Source: Prochlorococcus marinus str. MIT 9302
Lineage (GTDB): Bacteria; Cyanobacteriota; Cyanobacteriia; PCC-6307; Cyanobiaceae
DNA length: 64,000 bases
Reading direction: 5' to 3'
Assembly (NCBI RefSeq): GCF_000759975.1
Contig: NZ_JNAM01000011.1
Span: 248,001-312,000 of the forward strand
The notes beneath the pieces are model-generated. The model saw only the letters and a program-made list of their open reading frames with translations, did no database searches and was not told the origin of the DNA. Both the position numbers and the translations under genes were made by a program. Of this stretch, positions 36,577-44,982 are shown one piece after another (positions within the stretch are counted from its first letter, which is position 1; every line of letters starts with the position of its first letter).

Positions 36577-37161
36577 TTAAATCTTATCAATTCTTTTATA
36601 ACCATACCAATCAGGATTACTAGTTTCTTTAATTAAATTATTCTCTTTAGTTAATATTATTTCCCAATTACCTATTGATTTTATAAGTTTAGAATCATCA
36701 CATCCAATTAAAATTTTTAGTGAGGCAATATCGTCTTTATGCTTTTTTTTACAGCCTACAAGCCATTTGGATTTTGCTATATTTTTTGCCTCTAATTTAT
36801 CAGAAGCCACAACCAAACCAAATTCATGTTTTTCTTGCATAGAATTTGGATTATAGCCTCCAATATTGACAAACCATAAATTCTTTTTGGAAGTATTTTC
36901 ATTAAAATTTTTGTTATTTTTTAATTGCTTATTTTCAATATTTTTTAGATTTATCTTATATCCATCTACGTAATTTATTTTTTTATAGCTATCAACATGT
37001 AACCCCTCTAAGATTCCAAACCAATCTCTTCTTAGTTCATCAAATGTATCCTCAATTCTTGATCCCACGACCCATCTAACATCATGTAATTCAACATTAG
37101 CCATTTTTGCTCTTCCTCCAAGAACAACCAAAAAAAGATATTTTTTACTAATTGTTCTCAC
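36577..37161 (-). CDS. DUF1543 protein
   Basis: The 194-residue protein has FLVVLGGRAKMANVELHDVR and WVVGSRIEDTFDELRRDWFG, the DUF1543 hallmark, then a second similar half (NLWFVNIGGYNPNSMQEKHE). It starts at a GTG, chosen because the domain begins about ten residues later. The biochemical role is unknown. Confidence 0.85.
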   Translation of the reverse strand: MRTISKKYLFLVVLGGRAKMANVELHDVRWVVGSRIEDTFDELRRDWFGILEGLHVDSYKKINYVDGYKINLKNIENKQLKNNKNFNENTSKKNLWFVNIGGYNPNSMQEKHEFGLVVASDKLEAKNIAKSKWLVGCKKKHKDDIASLKILIGCDDSKLIKSIGNWEIILTKENNLIKETSNPDWYGYKRIDKI

Positions 37162-37288
37162 TATTTAAAAATAATATTTCTTGCTTTTAATCTCAAATAT
37201 TTTATTAGAAAACATAAGGAGATTTTAGGATTAATAACAGCCTTAATATTGATCTTGCAAGTAATTATTAATAAAATCAAAACAATCT

Positions 37289-37432
37289 TTAACTAAACCA
37301 GCCTTTTTTCTTGGTTTTAACTTCTTGAGAAGTGTTAATTTTAGGCGATTCGTCTTTTTTCCCTTTGATAATCATTAAAGGGACTATGGCCCATAGAGCT
37401 AAAAATAATATCCAAAATAAATAGATGTTCAT
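37289..37432 (-). CDS. 47-aa single-helix membrane protein
   Basis: It reads MNIYLFWILFLALWAIVPLM then IIKGKKDESPKINTSQEVKT. One N-terminal helix is followed by a charged tail ending KKKGWFS. It is upstream of and co-oriented with the DUF1543 gene. Unknown. Confidence 0.5.
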   Translation of the reverse strand: MNIYLFWILFLALWAIVPLMIIKGKKDESPKINTSQEVKTKKKGWFS

Positions 37433-38084
37433 TGTTTCTTATGTATATAATTTTATATTAAAAACAATTAAATAATATTTGTGAGTTTCTTTTTAAAGTT
37501 CAGATATAAATGTATAATTGGAAATTTTTTATAAAAAAGGATATTTAAAGAATTTCCATTTTTCAAAAATATAAAATTCAAGATTATGATAAGTTGAAAT
37601 TAAAAAATTTATTAAATGACAATTTAAAAGAATTACACTCTACAAAACAACTGCTTTGAGAAAGATGATGTGGAGTTTTCTACCATAATGACATCATCCG
37701 AACTTATTCGTGAATCTATATAATTAAATGAGTTAAAATTCTAAATTTCTTTAGGAAAAGTTCAAATGAATAAAAAATTGTGATTTATTTCATAAGTCAG
37801 ATAAACTTCATTACTGGGTTAAATACATAATTCATACAAATTGGAATATTCTTTCAAAGCATAATAAATATTTTTGCTGTGAGGCAAGGAATTAATAATG
37901 ATAAATTATCTACCCAACAAAATTGCAAAACCTAATAAAAAATTATTATCTAAGAATTTTATAAATTTGTATTAAATAAGATATTGACAATTGATGATGA
38001 TTTTCAAACATGATTTATGAAATTTACCAACAAAAATAACTTTCTTTTTTTATTTTAATTTATCTTTTTAATGAACTTATTTGT
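37433..38084. other. 650-bp gap; one possible 25-aa frame and an inverted repeat
   Basis: No sizeable gene is visible. A short frame at 37898-37975 has a GAGGCAAGGA site and reads MINYLPNKIAKPNKKLLSKN. An 8-bp inverted repeat GATGATGT / ACATCATC spans 37664-37698. Neither is strong evidence on its own. Confidence 0.3.
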
Positions 38085-38540
38085 ATGAGAATTTTGTCTT
38101 ATTTTGCTAAACCCAACTTTATTATCTATGACGAATGGTTTGATAATGATTTAGAAAATGAGAAATTTGATGTAATAAATAAAAAAATAAAAACTATTTC
38201 AAATATACATGAATTTTTTTATGAGAAGTCCAACTTCAAAGTTGGCGGCTCAGAAAATAACTTTCAATTCGATATCAAAGTAAATGAAAGAAAACTATTT
38301 AATAATAATTATCTTGGAAATACTTCAGAAAAATTAATTCCAAAATCAAATAAAAAATTTAGATTATTTGAAAAACTTTCTGAAAGCAAACTTAAATTTA
38401 ATATCACAAAAAAATTAATTTATTCTTTATCAATTTTTAGCTTTACTTTTATTTTTGGATTTCTAATATTTTTTTCGCAATCTAAAAAAAATGAATCAAA
38501 CATATCAAATAGATTTTCCACTCTAGAAAGAGAATTTTAA
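38085..38540 (+). CDS. Hypothetical protein with C-terminal membrane helix
   Basis: The 151-residue protein has a polar N-terminal body of about 105 residues and one helix (LIYSLSIFSFTFIFGFLIFF) followed by a short polar end, a tail-anchored layout. It is rich in Asn, Lys and Phe. No domain is recognised. It is convergent with the exported protein gene, with a 4-bp gap. Confidence 0.6.
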   Translation: MRILSYFAKPNFIIYDEWFDNDLENEKFDVINKKIKTISNIHEFFYEKSNFKVGGSENNFQFDIKVNERKLFNNNYLGNTSEKLIPKSNKKFRLFEKLSESKLKFNITKKLIYSLSIFSFTFIFGFLIFFSQSKKNESNISNRFSTLEREF

Positions 38541-38544
38541 TTTT

Positions 38545-39021
38545 CTAAAAGAGATCATTAATTTCCTTTTTTATCGATTTATATTCTGAATTGATATCAT
38601 TTATAAATTTATCTACCTCAATTTTAATATCTTTATATTCATTTATTTTTTCTTTGCTTTTCTCATAAAAAATTGATTTAAATGTTCCTGGTTTTGCCTC
38701 CTCAATCCAATATCCTGCTAAACAATAAATTTGATTTGGCACAAACGTAACAATAAATATTTTTTTAGAATTTTTATATTGATCAATTATCTTATTAGCT
38801 AAAGCCCCTTTTGTTTTATTAGTACCTAATAAAGTAATATCTCTTGCAAAAGGCTTAAACTTCTTTGATAAATTTTTACTTTTTTCTACTGAATTTCTAG
38901 AAATTGTTTTTTCAAGAGAATAACAATAATCGAAAAAATTAGTGTTTTCTTTTTTTGAAGGATAAATAGTTATTAAGGAAATAAAAAGTAAAAAAGAAGT
39001 TAAAAGTAATTTCTTAAACAT
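38545..39021 (-). CDS. Exported hypothetical protein
   Basis: The 158-residue protein has a signal peptide (MFKKLLLTSFLLFISLITIY). The mature part is Lys-rich with two Cys (FDYCYSLEK, NQIYCLAGYW) that could form a disulfide. The C-terminal 50 residues look helical and charged. Not recognised. Confidence 0.65.
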   Translation of the reverse strand: MFKKLLLTSFLLFISLITIYPSKKENTNFFDYCYSLEKTISRNSVEKSKNLSKKFKPFARDITLLGTNKTKGALANKIIDQYKNSKKIFIVTFVPNQIYCLAGYWIEEAKPGTFKSIFYEKSKEKINEYKDIKIEVDKFINDINSEYKSIKKEINDLF

Positions 39022-39219
39022 TTTTAATTTAAGTTAAATTAATTATTGCATAAAAATAAAAAGAAAATTTATAAATTACTATATATTCCCTATAGAAGAT
39101 TCTCATTAATTAAAAAGAATAATATGAATTTAGCTAATTATTTTTGAAACAATTTCAAAAGTATTTCTGACTAATTTAGTATTTATCTTTGAAATGAAAT
39201 TTTTTCTTATAATAAAATC

Positions 39220-39600
39220 ATGAAAAATTCATTTTTTAAAAATAAAAGTATCAAATCTTTTTTAGATTTTTTTTCAAGAGTATCAATTTCAGCAATATTT
39301 ATCTCAGCTATACCAGGCAAAATAAATGGTTTCGAAAGAACAGTTGAATATATTTCTTCAAAGGGTATTCCTGATCCAGTTTCATCTATTCTTCTAGTTG
39401 GTGCGATTATATGTCTTATCTTGGGTTCGGGATTTTTTATATTTGGAGAAAATCAAAAAATCGGTTCAGTTTTTTTGTTACTCTTTCTTATTCCAACAAC
39501 AATAATTTTTCATGTTTTCCCTTTCCATCAAAGAGCTGTATTTATGAATCTCGCATTGATAGGTGGATTAATTATTACTGCAGTAAGAGAACCAATATAA
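39220..39600 (+). CDS. DoxX-family membrane protein, short form
   Basis: The 126-residue protein has four helices and the DoxX pattern: FSRVSISAIFISAIPGKING in the first helix, then VEYISSKGIPDP and IFHVFPFHQRAVFMNLALIG. It is a distant paralogue of the DoxX protein at 12730. Confidence 0.8.
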   Translation: MKNSFFKNKSIKSFLDFFSRVSISAIFISAIPGKINGFERTVEYISSKGIPDPVSSILLVGAIICLILGSGFFIFGENQKIGSVFLLLFLIPTTIIFHVFPFHQRAVFMNLALIGGLIITAVREPI

Positions 39601-39631
39601 GTAACTTAACTCTATAAACCTAAATATTTTT

Positions 39632-39826
39632 TTACTTTTTATATCTTAACTCTGGGAAGCAATTAGCAATATTAATTAATTCATAAACCTCAGTACTATC
39701 ATATTTTTTATTAGGAACTCCGCTACCTACTTCTATTCCAATAGCTTTCATTTTCTTTAAGATTAATTTTTGTCTTTCACTACTAGACATAGACTTAAAT
39801 CTTTTTATTCGTGCTTCTTTATTCAC
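39632..39826 (-). CDS. 64-aa small soluble protein
   Basis: It reads MNKEARIKRFKSMSSSERQK, LILKKMKAIGIEVGSGVPNK and a helical end NIANCFPELRYKK. The basic N-terminus and short size suggest a nucleic-acid or protein adaptor, but nothing proves it. It is convergent with the DoxX gene. Confidence 0.6.
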   Translation of the reverse strand: MNKEARIKRFKSMSSSERQKLILKKMKAIGIEVGSGVPNKKYDSTEVYELINIANCFPELRYKK

Positions 39827-39869
39827 TAGATCTTTATTTGATTAAATTTTTATGTGAAAAAAATATCAT

Positions 39870-40025
39870 TTAACGATTCATTATATAAGTAAGGAAACCA
39901 GTAAATGTAAGTAATTTAAATCCTATAAAAAAAGGCAAATATTTTTTTACCTTTTTGCCAGCGGGTAATAATTTGTTTAATGAATTCACTATTGTTTGCA
40001 TCACAATTTTGATAATTTTGAACAT
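39870..40025 (-). CDS. 51-aa basic membrane-associated protein
   Basis: It reads MFKIIKIVMQTIVNSLNKLL, PAGKKVKKYLPFFIGFKLLT, then FTGFLTYIMNR. An amphipathic N-terminal helix, a basic loop and a hydrophobic segment are visible. Unknown. Confidence 0.45.
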   Translation of the reverse strand: MFKIIKIVMQTIVNSLNKLLPAGKKVKKYLPFFIGFKLLTFTGFLTYIMNR

Positions 40026-40116
40026 CCTAGCTAATTTTTTTTAAAACTATCACATTTACTATTTGTACTTTTGAAATAGTAGATCTACACTTGGAGTGAT
40101 ACCTCTCCTATTTTTT

Positions 40117-40503
40117 ATGAATGATAAAGAAACAATAATTTCATTATTAAATGATTTTGCTGATCCAAAAAAAATGGCTTCATTTTTTGTTAAGAATGCA
40201 ACTTCAGATTTTCTATTCATAAGACCAAGTGGCAATCCTATAAATGCAGAAGGATTTGAAAAAATGATTTCTGGTGATGTAGTTCAAGAAAAAGCAGAAA
40301 TAACCAAAATTCACCGATTAGAATTTTTAAGTGAAAATATAGTAATGTGCATTTTTACATTAGGTTCAAAATTTACTTATAAAGGAGAGCCTAACGATGA
40401 CTTGCCAACAGTTACTTCTATTTTTAAAAAAGTGGATAATATTTGGAAAATCTATTGGATGCAAAGATCTACAGGAAATTCAGATTTATCTTTATGGGAT
40501 TAG
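40117..40503 (+). CDS. NTF2/SnoaL-like small protein
   Basis: The 128-residue protein from ATG 40117 fits the cone-shaped NTF2-like fold: an N-terminal helix (ETIISLLNDFADPKKMASFF), FIRPSGNPINAEGFEKMISG, then strands ending VTSIFKKVDNIWKIYWMQRS. A GTG upstream at 40096 would add 7 residues. Members include small ligand-binding proteins and isomerases, and no substrate is predicted. Its stop overlaps a 29-aa gene by 10 bp. Confidence 0.75.
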   Translation: MNDKETIISLLNDFADPKKMASFFVKNATSDFLFIRPSGNPINAEGFEKMISGDVVQEKAEITKIHRLEFLSENIVMCIFTLGSKFTYKGEPNDDLPTVTSIFKKVDNIWKIYWMQRSTGNSDLSLWD

Positions 40504-40583
40504 CAAAGTTAATAGCCCTATTAGTGGTCATACTACTTGTAGGTAGCTCTTTTATTGGTTTAATTATCTATTTTATAAAATAA
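40494..40583 (+). CDS. 29-aa single-helix membrane peptide, coupled
   Basis: The ATG lies inside the last codons of the NTF2-like gene, a 10-bp overlap. It reads MGLAKLIALLVVILLVGSSF then IGLIIYFIK. This is a pure membrane helix. The overlap implies translational coupling to the upstream soluble protein. Confidence 0.45.
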   Translation: MGLAKLIALLVVILLVGSSFIGLIIYFIK

Positions 40584-41157
40584 AATACATAAAAAATAAT
40601 GAATTCCTTGTATTTATTTCTTTTCTTCAGAAAAAATAATTAGTTTTTTTAAGTAATTTGATTTTCAGGTAAAAATATAAACTTTAGAAAGACTAACACC
40701 TATATCTAAAGCTAATAAAGCAATTAGTAACTTTCTCATTTTTTATAACTCTCAACTATTTTTTTGTAAAGTTCTTCAGAAATAGGTTGCATTGCGCATG
40801 GAAATTCTGATTATAAATTAGTTATTTTTAGATTAGTTTCTCGTTACGAAATATACGAATATATATTTTTATAAATAGGCAAAAAATATCATGATAATAA
40901 GTTTTTCTTATAAGTTAATCAATACTTAGTAAAAAAAATTTCAATAAATTCATAAATTTTTTTAAAAAGAATTTTATGAGTAATAAAATTACATAGCTTT
41001 TTTAAGCTTAATTTCTATTCTAATCAATAAAACAACAACACCTATATATTAATTTAGAAAAAAGTCTAAGGGTATTAATAAGAGAAATCTCTAAGTTACT
41101 TAATAGAAATAATTTTGATGTGACAATTTTTAAAGACCGCTAATATTAAATTACTTA
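40584..41157. other. Gene-poor stretch with two tiny minus-strand frames
   Basis: No ordinary gene is seen. Two overlapping minus-strand frames lie at 40736-40792 (18 aa, MQPISEELYKKIVESYKK) and 40665-40739 (24 aa, MRKLLIALLALDIGVSLSKV), linked by ATGA. They may be a decayed or tiny operon. The rest is A/T-rich and featureless. Confidence 0.3.
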
Positions 41158-41295
41158 TTAGATAGATTTATTGAGAATGCATTGATTATCTTTTTCTCTT
41201 TTCCAAAAGTCCTTATTTATGAGATTCCTTTTTTGGTAATCTAAAGCATTTAATCTCTTGTCAAGTATGGTAAAAGGAGAATTAATAAATTGCAT
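41158..41295 (-). CDS. 45-aa basic protein
   Basis: It reads MQFINSPFTILDKRLNALDY, QKRNLINKDFWKREKDNQCI, LNKSI. A gap of 51 bp separates it from the DUF4278-like gene upstream on the same strand. Unknown function. Confidence 0.45.
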   Translation of the reverse strand: MQFINSPFTILDKRLNALDYQKRNLINKDFWKREKDNQCILNKSI

Positions 41296-41346
41296 ATCAC
41301 CTCTTAAATAAATGTTTATTAGATATCTAAAAAGAAATTAAAAAAC

Positions 41347-41448
41347 TTATTTCAAATAACTAGATCCTCTATAAGTAAGCTTTATTGCCTTTTCTTCTTC
41401 TTTTCTACAATATACGAATGACTTTCCATTGAAATACATGTTTACCAT
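41347..41448 (-). CDS. 33-aa DUF4278-like protein
   Basis: It reads MVNMYFNGKSFVYCRKEEEK then AIKLTYRGSSYLK. The end LTYRGSSY matches the L-YRG--Y core of the cyanobacterial DUF4278 proteins, here in minimal form. Function unknown. Confidence 0.55.
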   Translation of the reverse strand: MVNMYFNGKSFVYCRKEEEKAIKLTYRGSSYLK

Positions 41449-41501
41449 GATGCAGCTCCTGAATTTGCTCAAGTCCCCGTCCTATGGCTTAAGTCTTACT
41501 G

Positions 41502-41533
41502 CGGTCTATCAAATGGTAGATCGGACGATTTTT
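41502..41533 (+). ncRNA. Orphan terminator-like hairpin, possible small RNA 3' end
   Basis: A 9-bp stem (41502-41510 with 41515-41523, two G-U pairs) and AAAT loop is followed by GACGATTTTTG on the plus strand. A second pairing CGTCC / GGACG (41478-41482, 41523-41527) could form an outer stem. There is no plus-strand gene upstream for over 900 bp, so it may end a small RNA lying opposite the start of the DUF4278-like gene. Confidence 0.4.
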
Positions 41534-42057
41534 GTAGAATTAACTACATTTTATTTATAAAGTATTTATACTCAGCTGTCAACTTTTAAATGAAACTAAA
41601 CTTCAATTTAAACTTGGATTCTTCTCTAATAAGCTCCATAAAAAGAATAAAGAACATATCACTAAGAGTAACTTCTATATAATCAAATAAATGCTAGAAC
41701 GACAAAAATAGGGCAATGTAGAAATCCTACTTTTCCAATATAAATTTCAATTGAGTCTCTTTACTGAGAATATCAAAACTTCTCTTAAATAATTTCTAAA
41801 ATTTAATTATTTTTTTCAAAATTAAACCTTCTTTATTGAACAACAATCTTATTCCAAGAATGAATGCATCAATGAGAAAATACTGCATCTTTTGATATGA
41901 ATAAAGTCTCATAACATATGTATACAATAAATAACACCAAATATATTCTTAGAAATTCTTGTTCTAATTAACCTATAAAGGCTTTATCAGAATCAAGAAT
42001 AGTAACTATTGATCTAGCCACCTTGCGGTACCATTTTTCTTTTGCTAAAAAATTAAA
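41534..42057. other. 520-bp gene-poor gap
   Basis: Only weak small frames are seen. One at 41590-41682 reads MKLNFNLNLDSSLISSIKRI (30 aa). Near 41692 a fragment ATGCTAGAACGACAAAAATAG encodes MLERQK, matching the end of the 29-aa gene at 43152, and may be a relic. Otherwise nothing is visible. Confidence 0.3.
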
Positions 42058-42096
42058 GCGGGCTAAAGTCCAATACTCCACGAGGATTTAGTCCGC
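42058..42096 (-). terminator. Orphan hairpin with minus-strand T-run
   Basis: A 13-bp stem (42058-42071 with 42084-42096, one G-U and one bulged G) closes a 12-nt loop. Read on the minus strand it is followed by TTTAATTTTTT, a rho-independent terminator. The next minus-strand gene upstream is over 2 kb away at 44280, so an unannotated minus-strand RNA may end here. Confidence 0.5.
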
Positions 42097-42243
42097 AACC
42101 TAAACCCTTAAGGTGCAAATCTTTCTAAATCAATATCAATCTATGTTTTTTTTGTTATGAATATCTTGATTGCTTAATTAATTTATTTTATATATTGCTA
42201 TTACAAAATTTATGAGGTTATTTAGATTAGTTACTAAATCCTC

Positions 42244-42345
42244 GTGAAGAAAGCTTTAGCTAACTTTTTTTACTGGCTACTAATAAGATCAGCCGAATCA
42301 CATTACGGCGGATCATTTGTATCAGTAGAAGTTACATTTAATTAA
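42244..42345 (+). CDS. 33-aa small protein
   Basis: GTG start: MKKALANFFYWLLIRSAESH then YGGSFVSVEVTFN. An amphipathic aromatic head is followed by a beta-like end. Unknown, but the coding-like composition stands out in a non-coding stretch. Confidence 0.4.
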   Translation: MKKALANFFYWLLIRSAESHYGGSFVSVEVTFN

Positions 42346-42523
42346 ATCAAAAGTTTTTTCGTAATTTTAAAAAGTTGTTTATTTGAAGGTTTTAAGATTT
42401 AAATTCATAGCTTACTAAACATTGAATAACTTATTTAATTTAAGTTAGTTAATTATCTCTATTGCAAATAAATGTGAGGTTGTTACTGTAGCACTTAAAG
42501 AGGATAGTTAATTTCTTAAACTG

Positions 42524-42733
42524 ATGCAATTTAATCATTTTAATTACAACCAAGATGATGGCCTCATGTCAATAGAGGATTTAAGGGCTTTACGTCTTCA
42601 AAAACAGAAAATTGAAAGTAATAAAAAAGCCAGAAAATATATCCTAGAGATAAATCAAAGATATAGAAAAATGAGTACCCACAAAAGTAATGACTTTTTT
42701 AGGAAAATGAACCCTTTTAAAAAGGCCGCTTAA
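42524..42733 (+). CDS. 69-aa basic helical protein
   Basis: It reads MQFNHFNYNQDDGLMSIEDL then a helix RALRLQKQKIESNKKARKYI and a basic end RKMNPFKKAA. The Lys/Arg-rich helix suggests nucleic-acid binding, without proof. A hairpin follows about 90 bp later. Confidence 0.55.
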   Translation: MQFNHFNYNQDDGLMSIEDLRALRLQKQKIESNKKARKYILEINQRYRKMSTHKSNDFFRKMNPFKKAA

Positions 42734-42819
42734 ATTTTGAATCTTAATTTTGTTAATTTTTTTAAATTTGCATCTTTCAGAGTAAAATTTTAATGGTGTT
42801 TCTTTGGAAGAGTTTCACC

Positions 42820-42847
42820 AAGAGGGGTCAATTTTTGGCCCCTTCTT
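42820..42847 (+). terminator. GC-rich hairpin after the 69-aa gene
   Basis: AAGAGGGG / CCCCTTCTT (42820-42827, 42839-42847) pairs with one bulged A around a TCAATTTTTGG loop. The T-run is in the loop and not after the stem, so a processed 3' end is as likely as a terminator. Confidence 0.4.
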
Positions 42848-42909
42848 CCCTAAGATATTTTTTAATTGAAAGTAAAAGTGATGAAAAATCTTTTTATTTC
42901 AAGGTAGTT

Positions 42910-42981
42910 ATTCCCACTTTATACAAAACCTATATTTTTATCTAAATAGCTGATATAAAAAAAGAAAAGTTTTGGCTAATT
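42910..42981 (+). repeat. Partial copy of the dispersed ~170-bp repeat
   Basis: The stretch shares CAAAACCTATATTTTT, then CTGATATAAA and AAAGTTTTGGCTAAT with the copy at 51615 in the same order and spacing. It is truncated at both ends and is the copy farthest from the 51-63 kb island. Confidence 0.45.
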
Positions 42982-43151
42982 AGCCATATTCCTAAATTTA
43001 AAAACTTGTTTTTCAAAAATCATAAAATCTCATTAACTTTTTTTAATGACTTGCCCTACTAGTTGGTAATTCTACTAAAAGATCAAACTAAGCTTTTATG
43101 TGTCAATATTTGTGCAGAACATTATTAAGGAATAGCTATCTCTCTTAATAA

Positions 43152-43241
43152 ATGTTGGAGATAAGAAATCAAGAATACAAAATTCGAGTATTTTCTAAAA
43201 AAGAATTTGAACTAGTAAAAATGCAAGAGCGGCAAAAGTAG
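43152..43241 (+). CDS. 29-aa charged peptide
   Basis: It reads MLEIRNQEYKIRVFSKKEFE then LVKMQERQK. A fragment encoding MLERQK near 41692 may be a relic of a paralogue. Unknown function. Confidence 0.4.
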   Translation: MLEIRNQEYKIRVFSKKEFELVKMQERQK

Positions 43242-43323
43242 TAATAAAATTAATCTTTGGTAAATTTTGATGCTGAATATTTAATTTATGCAGCTAATAT
43301 ATATTCATTAAATTAATTAATAA

Positions 43324-43479
43324 ATGAATTCTGGATTCTCAAAAGTATCAAATTTAAAAGTTAACAGAGCTTCTAAAATAGCTATTACTCTCACATCATC
43401 AACTTTCTTCCTCTACGCACTGGGTCAAGCACCAATTTTTAAAAATATTATTGCAGGTGCCTTCTCTTGTTCTAGCTAA
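43324..43479 (+). CDS. 51-aa protein with one hydrophobic segment
   Basis: It reads MNSGFSKVSNLKVNRASKIA, ITLTSSTFFLYALGQAPIFK, NIIAGAFSCSS. A basic head and one moderately hydrophobic helix could form a signal-anchor. Unknown. Confidence 0.5.
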   Translation: MNSGFSKVSNLKVNRASKIAITLTSSTFFLYALGQAPIFKNIIAGAFSCSS

Positions 43480-43618
43480 ATAATATGCTGATTTATAAAA
43501 GAAGCTAAAAAGCCAAGATAGACAGTGATCAACAGTTTATCTAAACTTATAGGGATAAACGCTTTTTTTTAATGTTTAATAGTTTTATTGCTGAAAAGAT
43601 AATCACTCTTATCAGCTG

Positions 43619-43735
43619 ATGAATATCTCCCCACATCTATTAATTGATGCTGTGATACTAAGCACTGCCCTTACAATAACTTTAGTATTAAGAGCTAAAG
43701 GTAATAATTCTAGAAAAGAAAAAGGAAGTAAATGA
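43619..43735 (+). CDS. 38-aa single-helix membrane peptide
   Basis: It reads MNISPHLLIDAVILSTALTI then TLVLRAKGNNSRKEKGSK. One helix and a basic tail, N-out. Unknown. Confidence 0.45.
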   Translation: MNISPHLLIDAVILSTALTITLVLRAKGNNSRKEKGSK

Positions 43736-43878
43736 TTACTAAAAAAAGAAGAGCAAGAATTTAGAAAAAACAAATTATTTAAATTTTGGGATTTTCTTAT
43801 TTATTGAAGTTCTATTTCAATTGGAGTTTTCTAAGTTTATTTATATTCCTCTTATATCTTTATTAATAAATAACGCAC

Positions 43879-43965
43879 ATGTATGGCATAGCAATTAACT
43901 ATGTGATTCCTACTCTTTTATTGCTTAGTGGGTTTGCATACATTACTTTTAAAATGAAACGCTAA
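43879..43965 (+). CDS. 28-aa single-helix membrane peptide
   Basis: It reads MYGIAINYVIPTLLLLSGFA then YITFKMKR. A minimal membrane peptide 10 bp upstream of the next small gene, perhaps one transcript. Confidence 0.4.
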   Translation: MYGIAINYVIPTLLLLSGFAYITFKMKR

Positions 43966-43975
43966 TTTAATTTTT

Positions 43976-44101
43976 ATGTCCTATAAAATGAAAGATTTCC
44001 TGGATAAATTTTTTGATTTATGTAGAGAATATCAACAAGACATTCCACCTCAAAAGATGGCTGAAGTTTTAAGAGAATACGCAGATAGAATAGATGGATA
44101 A
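43976..44101 (+). CDS. 41-aa acidic helical protein
   Basis: It reads MSYKMKDFLDKFFDLCREYQ then QDIPPQKMAEVLREYADRID. An internal ATG at 43988 is a possible start. It is predicted to be a helical hairpin. Unknown. A frame without a standard start at about 44190-44255 (KSFEYADTDSEEWGIIKSTT) may be a relic. Confidence 0.45.
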   Translation: MSYKMKDFLDKFFDLCREYQQDIPPQKMAEVLREYADRIDG

Positions 44102-44279
44102 AAAATACTGCCTGATCTGATACTAGGAATAAAATAGTTAACTTCGAATATCTAGATAATATTGGATTAATTGCAAATCAAAACTGAAATCTTTTGAATA
44201 TGCAGACACTGATTCAGAAGAATGGGGAATTATCAAATCAACAACAGCCTCAGAATAAAAGTTCTATATTAATAAATAC

Positions 44280-44657
44280 TTAATAGCAAAGGATGCTATC
44301 TGCTTTGATTGACTCATCAACTAGTACATCGAGCATTGCAAACTCTGCTTTATATCCTTCTAATAGACTCTCATCATATCCTCTTGATTTAGCTGATAGT
44401 CCTGAGACATATATGGTAACGTTTGAATTCTTTAAATTTTCAAGATGTTCATATAAATCTCCAGTACCTTGACCAACTATTTCCCCAGCTTTTTTGCAAT
44501 TTAATGCTTCTACTCCGTCTCCCGCCAGAAAAAGAGTTACTTTATGATCGTTTTTTTCTGCTGTAAGGGCAACTAATAAACCTAAAGTTAATTTGTTTTT
44601 GCATTCCAAACCACTAAAAATATGAACTAGTACTGTATTGTCAGTAATGATAGACAT
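44280..44657 (-). CDS. DsrE/DsrF-like protein
   Basis: The 125-residue protein fits the DsrE fold: VLVHIFSGLECKNKLTLGLL, HKVTLFLAGDGVEALNCKKA and YVSGLSAKSRGYDESLLEG. DsrE-like proteins carry sulfur in sulfur-relay systems or act in stress. Cys residues at LECKNK and LNCKKA are possible sulfur acceptors, but the TusD-type position is uncertain. There are no sulfur-pathway neighbours. Confidence 0.82.
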   Translation of the reverse strand: MSIITDNTVLVHIFSGLECKNKLTLGLLVALTAEKNDHKVTLFLAGDGVEALNCKKAGEIVGQGTGDLYEHLENLKNSNVTIYVSGLSAKSRGYDESLLEGYKAEFAMLDVLVDESIKADSILCY

Positions 44658-44853
44658 TTAATTCTCCCTAAAATTTATTTATTTAATCTTAAAAAAATCT
44701 ATTTTCATTAGCTGCATTTTTTTTGAAACGCTTAACACTGACTCATAAATTACAAAATTTAAAAAATATTTAAAAAATTAGATCCTTTAGAAGAGAGGGT
44801 TATTTATATTGAAGTTAAAGGAGCTGATAATGGCTTTAATTCCAAGGAAAGAG

Positions 44854-44950
44854 AATCCTTCGATAAAGATGCATCATTAAATTGGCCGGAATTTATTAAT
44901 GAAAGAATTCAATTAATAAAATTCTTGCGAAGGATTTTTATCAGTTTATG
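44854..44950 (+). ncRNA. Nested hairpin with T-run upstream of the EF-hand operon
   Basis: AATCCTTCG (44854-44862) pairs with CGAAGGATT (44938-44946), followed by TTTTA. Inside, GAATTTATTAAT pairs with ATTAATAAAATTC with one bulge. The structure ends 36 bp before the EF-hand start codon. It could terminate a small upstream RNA or act as a leader attenuator for the operon. Confidence 0.45.
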
Positions 44951-44982
44951 CGTTAATAAGTTAAACACATTAAATACTTTTT

